Shown one piece after another: positions 43,747 through 52,743 of a stretch of 58,785 nucleotides of DNA; positions within the stretch are counted from its first letter, which is position 1, and the number at the start of each line of letters is the position of its first letter. Below the pieces are notes generated by a model. It was given only the letters and a program-made list of their open reading frames with translations. It had not been told where the DNA came from and did no database searches. Source of the DNA: a bacterium (GTDB taxonomy: Bacteria; Actinomycetota; Aquicultoria; Aquicultorales; Aquicultoraceae). The position numbers and the translations under genes were made by a program. Location: contig CADDYS010000003.1 of NCBI GenBank assembly GCA_902810715.1, positions 1 to 58,785 on the forward strand. Reading direction: 5' to 3'.

Positions 43747-44489
43747 AATGCTTCGTTATTCCCCTTCGTAGCAACGTGAAGGGCAACCGTCCCCGCGAAG
43801 AAGTTTCTGTATTCAACTTCGGCCCAGCCTGCCTCTTTCATCATTTGAGCAAGCTCTTTTTGCGGCGGGAATACCTCCATGCTGTCGGATAGATATCTAT
43901 ACGCCTGATAATTACTCGAGACGATCCTCCCGACAAACGGGACAAATGAGGAGATAAACCACCTGGACGGAGCCCTTAAGATCTTACATTCGGGCTGGCT
44001 GGATTCAAGACAGACCAGCTTGCCGCCCGGCTTGGTAACCCTGAGAAACTCACGAAGCACCACGCGGTAATCGGGAGTATTTCTCAACCCGAAACCAATG
44101 GTTACGGCATTAAACTCATTATCATCGAATGGAAGATTATCTACTGATGCTTCAACAAATGATATACACCTATCGATATCAGCCTTCACGATTTTTTCTC
44201 TGGCTATCTCAAGCATATCCTTGCTGAAATCAACGCCGATCACCTTCGCTCCGGTAACCGAGTTGACTGCTAGAGCAAGATCACCGGTGCCGGTGCAGGC
44301 ATCAAGAACAACCGACGTTTTACCGGTGCCGGTACTTTTTGCAGCGATTTTTCGCCAGCGCCGATCCATCCCCATGGTCATCAGGCGATTTATTAAATCG
44401 TAGTTGCCCGACACAACATCAAACATGGCTCTTATGCGATCCGGTGTTTTAATAGCTTTTTTAACGTAGTTTTTCGGAGTCTTACTCAT
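43743..44489 (-). CDS. menG: Demethylmenaquinone methyltransferase (UbiE/MenG family)
   Basis: Methylates demethylmenaquinone to menaquinone with SAM. Motifs: MFDVVSGNYDLINRLMTMGMDRRWR at the start, VLDACTGTGDLALA (SAM loop), FDDNEFNAVTIGFGLRN and LESSQP. Because Gram-positive anaerobes use menaquinone, MenG is the likelier role than UbiE. ATG with GAGG. No other men genes are nearby. Confidence 0.92.
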   Translation of the reverse strand: MSKTPKNYVKKAIKTPDRIRAMFDVVSGNYDLINRLMTMGMDRRWRKIAAKSTGTGKTSVVLDACTGTGDLALAVNSVTGAKVIGVDFSKDMLEIAREKIVKADIDRCISFVEASVDNLPFDDNEFNAVTIGFGLRNTPDYRVVLREFLRVTKPGGKLVCLESSQPECKILRAPSRWFISSFVPFVGRIVSSNYQAYRYLSDSMEVFPPQKELAQMMKEAGWAEVEYRNFFAGTVALHVATKGNNEAF

Positions 44490-44503
44490 AGCCTCTAATA
44501 TAG

Positions 44504-44537
44504 CAGAAGTCAGAAGCCGGAAGCCAGGAGTCAGAAT
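44504..44537. repeat. Repeat family E: GAAGTCAGAAGCCGG words between the peptide-binding gene and menG
   Basis: Quasi-tandem words of period about 8 (AGAAGTCAGAAGCCGGAAGC, then CAGGAGTCAGAA) fill part of the 57-bp spacer, in the same style as families A and B. One copy only in this window. Confidence 0.55.
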
Positions 44538-44546
44538 AAGATCGGC

Positions 44547-46169
44547 TTATTCCTTCGCAACCCACCATTTACTTAGATTCCAGAAAGGCCCCTCGTAAGT
44601 TGCGTTATTTACTACTCCGCCGATTCTTTTATCGTAGAGGATAACCTGTGGGTGCTGGTAAAGTGGGATAACCGCTAAGTCGTTGCTTATTTTTTCTTGG
44701 ATTTGGCGGTATAGGTTGGCCCTCTCGGAAATATCAATAGTCGTGGCCGCACTGCTTAGCAGACTGTCTATATCGGGGTTATGGTACCGGTAGTAATTTT
44801 GACCCGCAGGGGGTATTTTATCAGAAACAAACAGGTGCCCCAGGTTCGGTTCAGGGCTCTCCAGCCATGCCCAAACACCAAGTTCAAAGTTACCTTCGGG
44901 CAGCCAATGATTAAAAAAAGTATCGTCGTCTGTGTTTTTTATCTCCGCGTTTATTCCTGCATGAGCAAGATCATCTTTTATAATCTTTTCTATTTTTTCC
45001 CGGGTCGGGTTACCGGCCGTTGTACTTATCGTAATTACCAGCGGCTTTCCACCTTTTTCATAAAACCCACCGCTTCCTTTTTGATATCCCGCATCGGTTA
45101 GATAATCAGATGATTTTTTAGTGTCGTAACTGTACTTACTCCAAGCAGGCGTATAAAACATCCTTTGCTCGGGTACAAGTACACTATCTAACGCCTTGGT
45201 ATCGCCTACCGCTGCAAGCGATATTTTATTTCTATCAACTGCATAAGCAACAGCCTTTCTTACGTTGATATCATCTAGCGGCGGCTTGGAGAGATTAAAG
45301 CCTATATGCTCCCATAGCAGCCCTGGTCTTAAGTCTGCTTTCTTACCTTTAATCTCTTTTAGATTGGCCGGGGCTTCTTCATCTGCCGGTGAGTATTCTA
45401 CATCGATCTCGCCATTTTCAAGCGCGGCAAGCCTGATGTTTCTTTTCGGGATAAATTTAAACGTCACCATGCCGATACGCGGCTTGCCCTCCCAAAACGT
45501 CTCGTTTCTAACGATTACGAGCTGTTTCCCTCGATCCCATTTTTTGAATTTGTACGGCCCGCTTGCAAAAGTCAAAAAGTCATTCATGGCTTCGGTGAAT
45601 CTCTTACCCTCTAGTATATGTTTAGGTAATATCGGGTACGCTGTTGAAAAGAGGTTTCTATATGCAGCGTAAGGTTCCCTAAAGACAAGCCTTACAGTTT
45701 TTTCATAGGGGGTGTCTATTCTCTCTATTTTATCGTAGCCTGAGCGATCGGCTATCGGGTAGTTGCCGTTCATGATCATCTCCCAGGTAAATTTCACGTC
45801 CGCAGAAGTAATCGGTGTGCCATCGCTCCAGATGGCGTTCTTTTTAATATCGTAAGTCACTGTAAACGGGTCCTTTGTCACAAGACCGTTATCAAGCGTA
45901 GGCACCTGCTCTGCAATGCGCGGTGTATATTGAAGATCAGGGGTCACGGCAAGCAATCCCCAGAGGACATTTGAGGTCACGAGCTTAGTTGCAATTGATG
46001 TCCCATCCGGGAGAAATGGGTTAAGGATAGCCGGCTCCGTGTCGCAACCTATTGCGATGCTTCTCGGATTGGGCGATTTTGAGCTACTTTTACTACACCC
46101 CACCAATAAGGATGCTGCAAGCGATGCCGTAATTGAAAATACGAGAAAACAGATGAGTGACTTTTTCAT
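44547..46169 (-). CDS. Peptide/nickel-type ABC transporter substrate-binding lipoprotein
   Basis: Extracytoplasmic solute-binding protein of family 5 (Opp/Dpp). Signal peptide with lipobox LLVGC (Cys25), then ILNPFLPDGTS, the family signature region around KNAIWSDGTPITSADVKFTWEMI, and LRPGLLWEHIGFNLSKPPLDDINVRKAVAYAVDR. 540 residues. No permease or ATPase genes accompany it, so it works with a transporter encoded elsewhere or is an orphan sensor. 39 bases after secG. Confidence 0.92.
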   Translation of the reverse strand: MKKSLICFLVFSITASLAASLLVGCSKSSSKSPNPRSIAIGCDTEPAILNPFLPDGTSIATKLVTSNVLWGLLAVTPDLQYTPRIAEQVPTLDNGLVTKDPFTVTYDIKKNAIWSDGTPITSADVKFTWEMIMNGNYPIADRSGYDKIERIDTPYEKTVRLVFREPYAAYRNLFSTAYPILPKHILEGKRFTEAMNDFLTFASGPYKFKKWDRGKQLVIVRNETFWEGKPRIGMVTFKFIPKRNIRLAALENGEIDVEYSPADEEAPANLKEIKGKKADLRPGLLWEHIGFNLSKPPLDDINVRKAVAYAVDRNKISLAAVGDTKALDSVLVPEQRMFYTPAWSKYSYDTKKSSDYLTDAGYQKGSGGFYEKGGKPLVITISTTAGNPTREKIEKIIKDDLAHAGINAEIKNTDDDTFFNHWLPEGNFELGVWAWLESPEPNLGHLFVSDKIPPAGQNYYRYHNPDIDSLLSSAATTIDISERANLYRQIQEKISNDLAVIPLYQHPQVILYDKRIGGVVNNATYEGPFWNLSKWWVAKE

Positions 46170-46208
46170 AATGAAGCGCGTTTTAGATCTATGGACGATG
46201 GTTATGTT

Positions 46209-46448
46209 TTATAGACCGTGTCTCTGGCTGATATAGTAAAGTATAAGTGAGGTGACGCCGAAAGCAGAAGCTAACCCTACGGTTATACGGTTTAGGTTCT
46301 TTTCAATTATGCTCGTCCCGGAAAATGTTGACGGCAGTGCACCTCCAAATGCGCTTGATAAACCCGTTCCCTTTCCGGAATGAAGCAAGATGGCGACGAT
46401 TAAGCCGACCGCCAGAATACCATGAATTATTTCGAGTAAAACTACCAC
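46209..46448 (-). CDS. secG: Preprotein translocase subunit SecG
   Basis: Small two-segment subunit of the SecYEG channel. Typical layout: VVLLEIIHGILAVGLIVAILLHSGKGTGLSSAFGGALP, then GTSIIEKNLNRITVGLASAFGVTSLIL. GTG start with AGGAGG. Its place after the gapA-pgk-tpiA-gpmI genes is the usual Gram-positive one. Confidence 0.95.
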   Translation of the reverse strand: MVVLLEIIHGILAVGLIVAILLHSGKGTGLSSAFGGALPSTFSGTSIIEKNLNRITVGLASAFGVTSLILYYISQRHGL

Positions 46449-46534
46449 GTTAACCTCCTAATATTTATACCTTAAAAATAATAACATAAGCACTGCCAAA
46501 TCGGCAACCTTGATTCGTACCCGTAACCTAGCAT

Positions 46535-46670
46535 AAGCCAATAGCCAAATAGCCAATAATATGTCATTGCGGTGAGCCAAGGCCCGTTAGGGCCGCAGTC
46601 CTGAACGAAGTGAAGGAACTCGAAGCAATATATCTAGACCAACAAAACATTGGCTATTTGGCTGCTTTTA
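46535..46670. repeat. Repeat family A, copy 2, interrupted by a CATTGCG-type element
   Basis: Left arm AAGCCAATAGCCAAATAGCC (46534-46553) and inverted right arm ATTGGCTATTTGGCTGC (46649-46665) enclose an 80-bp insertion (46563-46640) that begins TGTCATTGCGGTGAGCC and ends CGAAGCAATATATCTAGACC. That insertion looks like the CATTGCGAGG...CGAAGCAATCT dispersed repeat known from many bacteria. The right arm touches the gpmI TAA stop (TAAAAGCAGCCAA). Confidence 0.75.
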
Positions 46671-48233
46671 CTCCCATTCAATCAATGACGTGCCCGTCAT
46701 TTCCTCAGGCTTCGGGATGCGCATTATATCTAGAATTGTCGGCGCGACGTCGGCGAGAATACCGGCATCCCGAAGCCTGAAATGCTTGTTGTTGACGATG
46801 GCGTATAAAGGTACCCTGTTGAGCGTATGTGCCGTCATCGGCTGGTTATGGGCAAAATCCATCATCTGATCGGCGTTGCCGTGGTCTGCAGTAATGAAAA
46901 CAGCACCGCCCTTTGACCTGGCCAAATCTACAATCTTTCCAAGGCAGGTGTCGACAGCCTCGACGGCTTTAACCGTGGCCTCAAAAATCCCGGTGTGCCC
47001 GACCATATCGCCGTTTGCGAAGTTTACAACAATAAAGTCATAATTGCCGGAATTTATAGCGTTAACCACCACATCGGTAACCTTAAATGCGCTCATCTGG
47101 GGCTTTAAGTCATAGGTTGCAACTTTCGGCGAGGGAACTAAAACCCTGTCCTCACCAGACTCCGGAGCCTCTTCTCCGCCGTTAAAAAAGAACGTGACGT
47201 GGGCGTATTTCTCGGTCTCTGCAGTGTGCAACTGCTTCAAGTTGTGCTCGGAAATAACATCTGAAAGCGTATTTTCAAGCTCTTGTGGCGGAAATGCTAC
47301 ACGGCAATTGGTAAAGGTAATGTCGTATTGAGTCATGCAGACATAGAAAACCTGCGGTGGGTTTGGCCCCCGATCAAACGCCTTGAAATCTTTTTCAATA
47401 AAAGCGCGGGTTATCTCACGGGCCCTGTCCGCCCGGAAGTTATAAAATATTACCGAATCGCCGTCTTTTACCTGGGCGACGGGCTCACCGGTTTTTTTAT
47501 CTATGATTACCGTCGGCTCGACAAACTCATCGACGACACCCTCCGCATAGGACTGCTCTACCGCCTGATCTGCCGAGTAGGCTTTTTTACCGGTTGAGTG
47601 AACCATCGCATCGTAGGCCTTCTTAACCCTCTCCCAGCGGTTATCCCTATCCATAGCGTAGTATCTTCCCATAACGGTCGCAACTTTACCTAGGTTATCC
47701 TGCGCCATTTTATCCTCTAACTGCCTAATATATGTAAGGGCGCTTTGCGGTGGTACGTCACGGCCATCAAGAAAGGTGTGGATGTAAGCGTTCTCGATCC
47801 CCTGCGCTTTTGCTAAATCAAGAAGCGCAAATAGGTGCGACTCAAGGCTATGGACCCCGCCGTCTGAGAGAAGGCCCATGAAATGCACAGCCGCGCCCCT
47901 CCTCTTTGCGTCTTGCATGGCTTCTATGAAAACATTATTATTAAAGAAGCCGCCGTCCCGGATGGATTTGCTGATCCTGGTGATATCCTGGTAGACGACC
48001 CGCCCCGCCCCGAGATTTAAGTGACCGACTTCGGAGTTACCCATTTGGCCCTCGGGCAGCCCTACCGCCTCACCTGCGGCCCCCAGGGTTGTAAAGGGAA
48101 ACTCTATTCTGAACTGATCCAGGTTGGGCTTGCTCGCAAAGGCGATGGCGTTTCCCACTTTATCAGGATTTTCGCCCCATCCGTCAAGGACGCAGAGAAT
48201 CACTGGTTTGGGACGCGTCTTTATCTCAGTCAT
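46668..48233 (-). CDS. gpmI: 2,3-bisphosphoglycerate-independent phosphoglycerate mutase
   Basis: Interconverts 3- and 2-phosphoglycerate with two manganese ions. Alkaline-phosphatase-fold motifs: LCVLDGWGENP, QMGNSEVGHLNLGAGR (catalytic Ser), FLDGRDVPP, FNFRADRAREI, VNFANGDMVGHTG and ITADHGNADQM. The frame is open to 48296 through a family A repeat; the ATG at 48233 (MTEIKTRPKPVIL) is the expected N-terminus although GGAGG lies 15 bases upstream. In the glycolytic cluster downstream of tpiA. Confidence 0.95.
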   Translation of the reverse strand: MTEIKTRPKPVILCVLDGWGENPDKVGNAIAFASKPNLDQFRIEFPFTTLGAAGEAVGLPEGQMGNSEVGHLNLGAGRVVYQDITRISKSIRDGGFFNNNVFIEAMQDAKRRGAAVHFMGLLSDGGVHSLESHLFALLDLAKAQGIENAYIHTFLDGRDVPPQSALTYIRQLEDKMAQDNLGKVATVMGRYYAMDRDNRWERVKKAYDAMVHSTGKKAYSADQAVEQSYAEGVVDEFVEPTVIIDKKTGEPVAQVKDGDSVIFYNFRADRAREITRAFIEKDFKAFDRGPNPPQVFYVCMTQYDITFTNCRVAFPPQELENTLSDVISEHNLKQLHTAETEKYAHVTFFFNGGEEAPESGEDRVLVPSPKVATYDLKPQMSAFKVTDVVVNAINSGNYDFIVVNFANGDMVGHTGIFEATVKAVEAVDTCLGKIVDLARSKGGAVFITADHGNADQMMDFAHNQPMTAHTLNRVPLYAIVNNKHFRLRDAGILADVAPTILDIMRIPKPEEMTGTSLIEWE

Positions 48234-48262
48234 TATTATCTTTAAGTTACCTCCCCACTGTA

Positions 48263-48361
48263 AAGCCAATAGCCAATAATTAAGCCAAGTAGCCAATTAG
48301 CCAAGAGCCAATAATAAGATTTAGCTTCTTCATTGGCTATTTGGCTATTGCCTATTGGCTA
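48263..48361. repeat. Repeat family A, copy 3: long hairpin between tpiA and gpmI
   Basis: AGCCAAT quasi-tandem words (left) and ATTGGCTATTTGGCTATTG (right, about 48331-48349) flank a loop with AATAAGATTTAG, shared with copy 1. A stray GCAGCCAATGAG unit follows the tpiA TGA stop at 48386-48396. Confidence 0.8.
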
Positions 48362-48396
48362 CCTTCCAACCTAGACCAACGTCTCATTGGCTGCCT

Positions 48397-49185
48397 TCAT
48401 CTCGCATTCTTAATGATATCGGCGAAACTATCGGCGTCCAGGCTCGCACCGCCTACAAGCGCGCCGTTTATCTCAGTCTCCGCCATAAAGTCGGCAATGT
48501 TGCCGCCCTTGACGCTGCCGCCGTAAAGAACCGGCACCGCTTTTGCGACATCAGTTCCAAACCTTGAAGCAAGAACTGTGCGGATGTGGCTGATAACATC
48601 GTTGGCATCCTCGGGAAGCGCGGTTTTTCCGGTACCGATCGCCCAAATAGGCTCGTAGGCGATTATAAAATTCTTCATATCATTTGCGGTAAGCCCCTCT
48701 ATCCCGCCAAGTATCTGCGACTCGATAAACGGCTCGGTCTTCCCTGCTTGCCGCTGCTCAAGGGATTCCCCGCAGCACATTATCGGCGTAATCCTGTGAT
48801 TTAGGGCCGCTTTTACTTTTTTATTAACCGTCTCGTCGGTCTCGCCAAAATACATGCGCCGCTCGGAGTGACCGATGATTACAAACTCGCACTCCAGGTC
48901 TTTTAGCATCGGCGGGGAGACCTCGCCGGTGTAGGCCCCCTCATCCTCCCAGAACATATTCTGAGCGCCGAGCTTTACCGGGGGTTTATCCTGCCACAAC
49001 ACGGTATAGATGCTCTTTAATGCCGTAAACGGTGGACAAACGATTATCTCTATCCCCTCGAGACCCTTACCATCATCGGCAAGAATATCCAACCTGTCCT
49101 CGAGACCCTGGACGAGATCGACGGCCTCTTTAGAGGTCTTGTACATCTTCCAATTACCCGCAATAATCCTGCGTTTGTCCTGCAT
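48397..49185 (-). CDS. tpiA: Triosephosphate isomerase
   Basis: Interconverts dihydroxyacetone phosphate and glyceraldehyde-3-phosphate. TIM-barrel motifs: AGNWKMYKT (Lys), IIGHSERRMYFGETD (His), AYEPIWAIGTGKTA (catalytic Glu) and LYGGSVKGGN. 262 residues. ATG with GAGGAGGAG. Between pgk and gpmI. Confidence 0.98.
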   Translation of the reverse strand: MQDKRRIIAGNWKMYKTSKEAVDLVQGLEDRLDILADDGKGLEGIEIIVCPPFTALKSIYTVLWQDKPPVKLGAQNMFWEDEGAYTGEVSPPMLKDLECEFVIIGHSERRMYFGETDETVNKKVKAALNHRITPIMCCGESLEQRQAGKTEPFIESQILGGIEGLTANDMKNFIIAYEPIWAIGTGKTALPEDANDVISHIRTVLASRFGTDVAKAVPVLYGGSVKGGNIADFMAETEINGALVGGASLDADSFADIIKNAR

Positions 49186-49338
49186 GTTGCTCCTCCTCTT
49201 TGCGCATTAACCTGAAATCTTAAAAATATATATGACTCCTCTTCACCATTTCACCCGAACCGTGGATCGCCCGATAAATCAGGCTACTACATCTTACGAT
49301 CCACCCGTTCACCGGTTTACCGATAAATCGGGCAACTA
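49186..49338. repeat. pgk-tpiA spacer with repeat family D
   Basis: The spacer holds two D units (CGCCCGATAAATCAGGCTAC at 49268-49287, and CGATAAATCGGGCAACTAC at 49321-49339) plus a perfect 8-bp inverted repeat GTGGATCG/CGATCCAC around the first. On the minus strand the pgk TAG stop (49338-49336) opens the unit: TAGTTGCCCGATTTATCGG. Confidence 0.75.
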
Positions 49339-50520
49339 CGCTAACAGCACCTCGACACCCGGGAGCTGTTTTCCTTCTAGAAGCTCAAGGGATGCTCCCC
49401 CGCCGGTTGAGACAAAGGAGACCTTTTCTTCAAGGTGATATTTCTTAAGAGCGGCTATCGAGTCGCCCCCGCCGACCACACTGGTAGCACCAGCTTGTGT
49501 CGCCTCTACAATCGCCTTTGCGATCTCTTCAGTTCCTCTTGAGAACTGATCGATTTCAAAGACGCCCATCGGGCCGTTCCAGAAGATTGTCCGGCCACCC
49601 CTTACCACTCCACGGTAGACGGATATGGTGTCGGGGCCGATGTCAAGACCCATCCAGCCGTCTGAGATCGAGCCAACAGAAACTACTCTGGCCTCGGTAT
49701 CCGGGCTGATTTCCTGGGCGATGACGATATCGGAGGGCAGGTACATATTTACGTTTTTCTCCTGAGCCTTCTTTATTGCATCGCGGCAGTAATCGATCTT
49801 ATCCTCTTCGAGGAGAGATTTCCCTATGTTGTAGCCCTGCGCCTTAAGGAAAGTAAAACACATCCCGCCCCCGATAAGTAACGAGTCGACAATATCCAAG
49901 AACTTATCGATAACACCTATCTTATCCGACACCTTGCTCCCGCCAAGAACGGCGACAAGAGGCCTCTTTGGGTTTTTAAGCAGCGACTCCAGGGTATCTA
50001 CTTCTTTTTCAAGCAGGAACCCGGCGACCGCAGGAATGTATCGGGCGACTCCGACTATCGATGCATGGGCCCTATGTGATGCACCGAAAGCGTCGTCTAC
50101 ATAGACATCCGCAAGACCTGCCAGCTCTTTTGCGAATTCAGGGTCGTTTTTCTTCTCGCGCTCGTCAAAGCGCAGGTTTTCAAGAAGCAACACGTCACCG
50201 GATTTCATCTTATCAACGGCCTCTTTTGCCTCGGGCCCTATGGTCTCATCAACTTTTTCAACCTCTTTGCCAAGGACATCCGCCAGGGTCTGCGCAACCG
50301 GATCAAGCCTGAGTTTATCCTCAACACCCTTGGGCCTACCCAGATGGCTCATCAGGATTACCTTGGCGCCGTGGTTAATAAGATACTCGATCGTCGGCAG
50401 GGCCGCCTTGACCCTGCTGTTATCCGTTACAACGCCGTTGCTAATAGGAACGTTAAAATCAACCCGTACAAGCACCCGCTTTCCGTGAACATCAACGTCC
50501 CGAACAGTCTTCTTCTCCAA
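49336..50520 (-). CDS. pgk: Phosphoglycerate kinase
   Basis: Makes ATP and 3-phosphoglycerate from 1,3-bisphosphoglycerate. Motifs: VLVRVDFNVPISNGVVTDNSR, LMSHLGRPKG, DDAFGASHRAHASIVG, VLGGSKVSDKIGV, GPMGVFE and GGGDSIAAL. The open frame reaches an ATG at 50544 contributed by a family B repeat; the TTG at 50520 (MEKKTVRDVDVHGKRV) has GGGGGG six bases upstream and fits the family start. 394 residues. Confidence 0.96.
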   Translation of the reverse strand: MEKKTVRDVDVHGKRVLVRVDFNVPISNGVVTDNSRVKAALPTIEYLINHGAKVILMSHLGRPKGVEDKLRLDPVAQTLADVLGKEVEKVDETIGPEAKEAVDKMKSGDVLLLENLRFDEREKKNDPEFAKELAGLADVYVDDAFGASHRAHASIVGVARYIPAVAGFLLEKEVDTLESLLKNPKRPLVAVLGGSKVSDKIGVIDKFLDIVDSLLIGGGMCFTFLKAQGYNIGKSLLEEDKIDYCRDAIKKAQEKNVNMYLPSDIVIAQEISPDTEARVVSVGSISDGWMGLDIGPDTISVYRGVVRGGRTIFWNGPMGVFEIDQFSRGTEEIAKAIVEATQAGATSVVGGGDSIAALKKYHLEEKVSFVSTGGGASLELLEGKQLPGVEVLLA

Positions 50521-50537
50521 GGTTATCCCCCCAAGTA

Positions 50538-50574
50538 AGCTCATAGCTCACAGCTGATAGCTCATAAGTCAAAG
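50538..50574. repeat. Repeat family B, copy 2, between gapA and pgk
   Basis: Tandem words AGCTCATAGCTCACAGCTGA then TAGCTCATAAGTC; it also generates the false ATG start upstream of pgk. Confidence 0.7.
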
Positions 50575-50650
50575 CAGATGACAACCGATACTTACCAAAA
50601 GCTAAATACCGGTCGGCACCTGCTACCGTAGATTCAAATATCTTTTATTG

Positions 50651-51685
<1,035 letters not shown>

Positions 51686-52636
51686 CTATCGGGACCGGCG
51701 TGAAACTTTAAGAAGGTTCTCTGCCAGCTGCGAAATGCGCCTAGCCCGGTGATAAACCGCTGATTTACTAAGAGGTGGATTGAATAGTTCTCCGAGTTCT
51801 CTTAGGCTCACATAGGGATATTCGACACGCACCCTGGCAAACTCCTGCAAACTAACCGGCAATTTTGCAATACCTATCTTAGATTCAATTATACCAATGT
51901 CGTCAATCTGCGCAGCCGCCGCATTTACAGCTTTGTTTAAATTGGCGGTATCGCAGTTAACCAAACGGTTGACCTGGGCACGCATCTCTTTCACAACACG
52001 CTCGTCTTCCCACTTAAGGAGAGCATTGTATGCGCCGATACGTGCGAGGAACTCTATGATCTCCCCGCTGTCTTTTATGTAAACGGCAAAGTTTTTCTTG
52101 CGGTCGTTTATCCTGGCATGCAGGCCCATTCTGTTTATAAGAGCCTGTAGATCGTGGGCAAACTCCGCGTTATCCGTCGTAAGCTCGAAATGGTAGTCGC
52201 CTTTCGGACTGCTTACAGAACCACCGCCCAAAAACGCGCCCCGCAGGTAGGACACAGCACAGCAATCCTTCTTTGTTATCCTGGGAAGGATGCCCGGAGC
52301 GACCACTATGTGGTCGTCCAGGATACCAAGCTCATTTAAAGCCTGGCCGATTCCGTCCTGATAAGGTACGTGTATAAGGTAGTTGTTTGATTTATGAAGA
52401 ACCGAGCGTCTTACGATAGACTCAACCTTGAGAGAAAAGGATACGGTTAAATACTTATATAAAAGGCGTGCCACCGCAGCGTTTTCTGTTGATATATCAA
52501 GCGCAAACCGCTCGTTTCCTAATATGTGCAGGCTGCCATCCATGTGGATGATAGCCGATGCCTCCGCCAACCGGCAGCACTTGCGTTTTGGCTGCAGCTT
52601 GGCAAGCTCACTTTTTACCTCAGTTGAAAATGGCAA
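51686..52636 (-). CDS. whiA: Sporulation/cell-division transcription regulator WhiA
   Basis: WhiA has an N-terminal degenerate LAGLIDADG homing-endonuclease domain (here SAIIHMDGSLHI, YLRGAFLGGGSVSSPKGDYHFEL) and a C-terminal helix-turn-helix (VSLRELGELFNPPLSKSAVYHRARRI). In actinobacteria it activates division genes including ftsZ and ftsW. The TTG start matches the family N-terminus PFSTEVKSELA; the AGGAG is about 12 bases upstream, rather far. Between yvcK and gapA. Confidence 0.96.
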   Translation of the reverse strand: MPFSTEVKSELAKLQPKRKCCRLAEASAIIHMDGSLHILGNERFALDISTENAAVARLLYKYLTVSFSLKVESIVRRSVLHKSNNYLIHVPYQDGIGQALNELGILDDHIVVAPGILPRITKKDCCAVSYLRGAFLGGGSVSSPKGDYHFELTTDNAEFAHDLQALINRMGLHARINDRKKNFAVYIKDSGEIIEFLARIGAYNALLKWEDERVVKEMRAQVNRLVNCDTANLNKAVNAAAAQIDDIGIIESKIGIAKLPVSLQEFARVRVEYPYVSLRELGELFNPPLSKSAVYHRARRISQLAENLLKVSRRSR

Positions 52637-52659
52637 CTCGGTTTATTGCTCCTTTCGAA

Positions 52660-52743
52660 TTAGCTCTTAGCTGACAGGAAGAAATTAGCCCACACCTCTT
52701 GCCCTAACCCCGTGAGCTGTGAACTATAATGCTATGAGCTATA
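52660..52743. repeat. Repeat family B, copy 3, between yvcK and whiA
   Basis: Left words TTAGCTCTTAGCTGACAGG and right words GTGAGCTGTGAACTATAATG, GCTATGAGCTATA. The yvcK TAG stop (52741-52739) is inside the right arm, reading TAGCTCATAGC on the minus strand. Confidence 0.7.
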
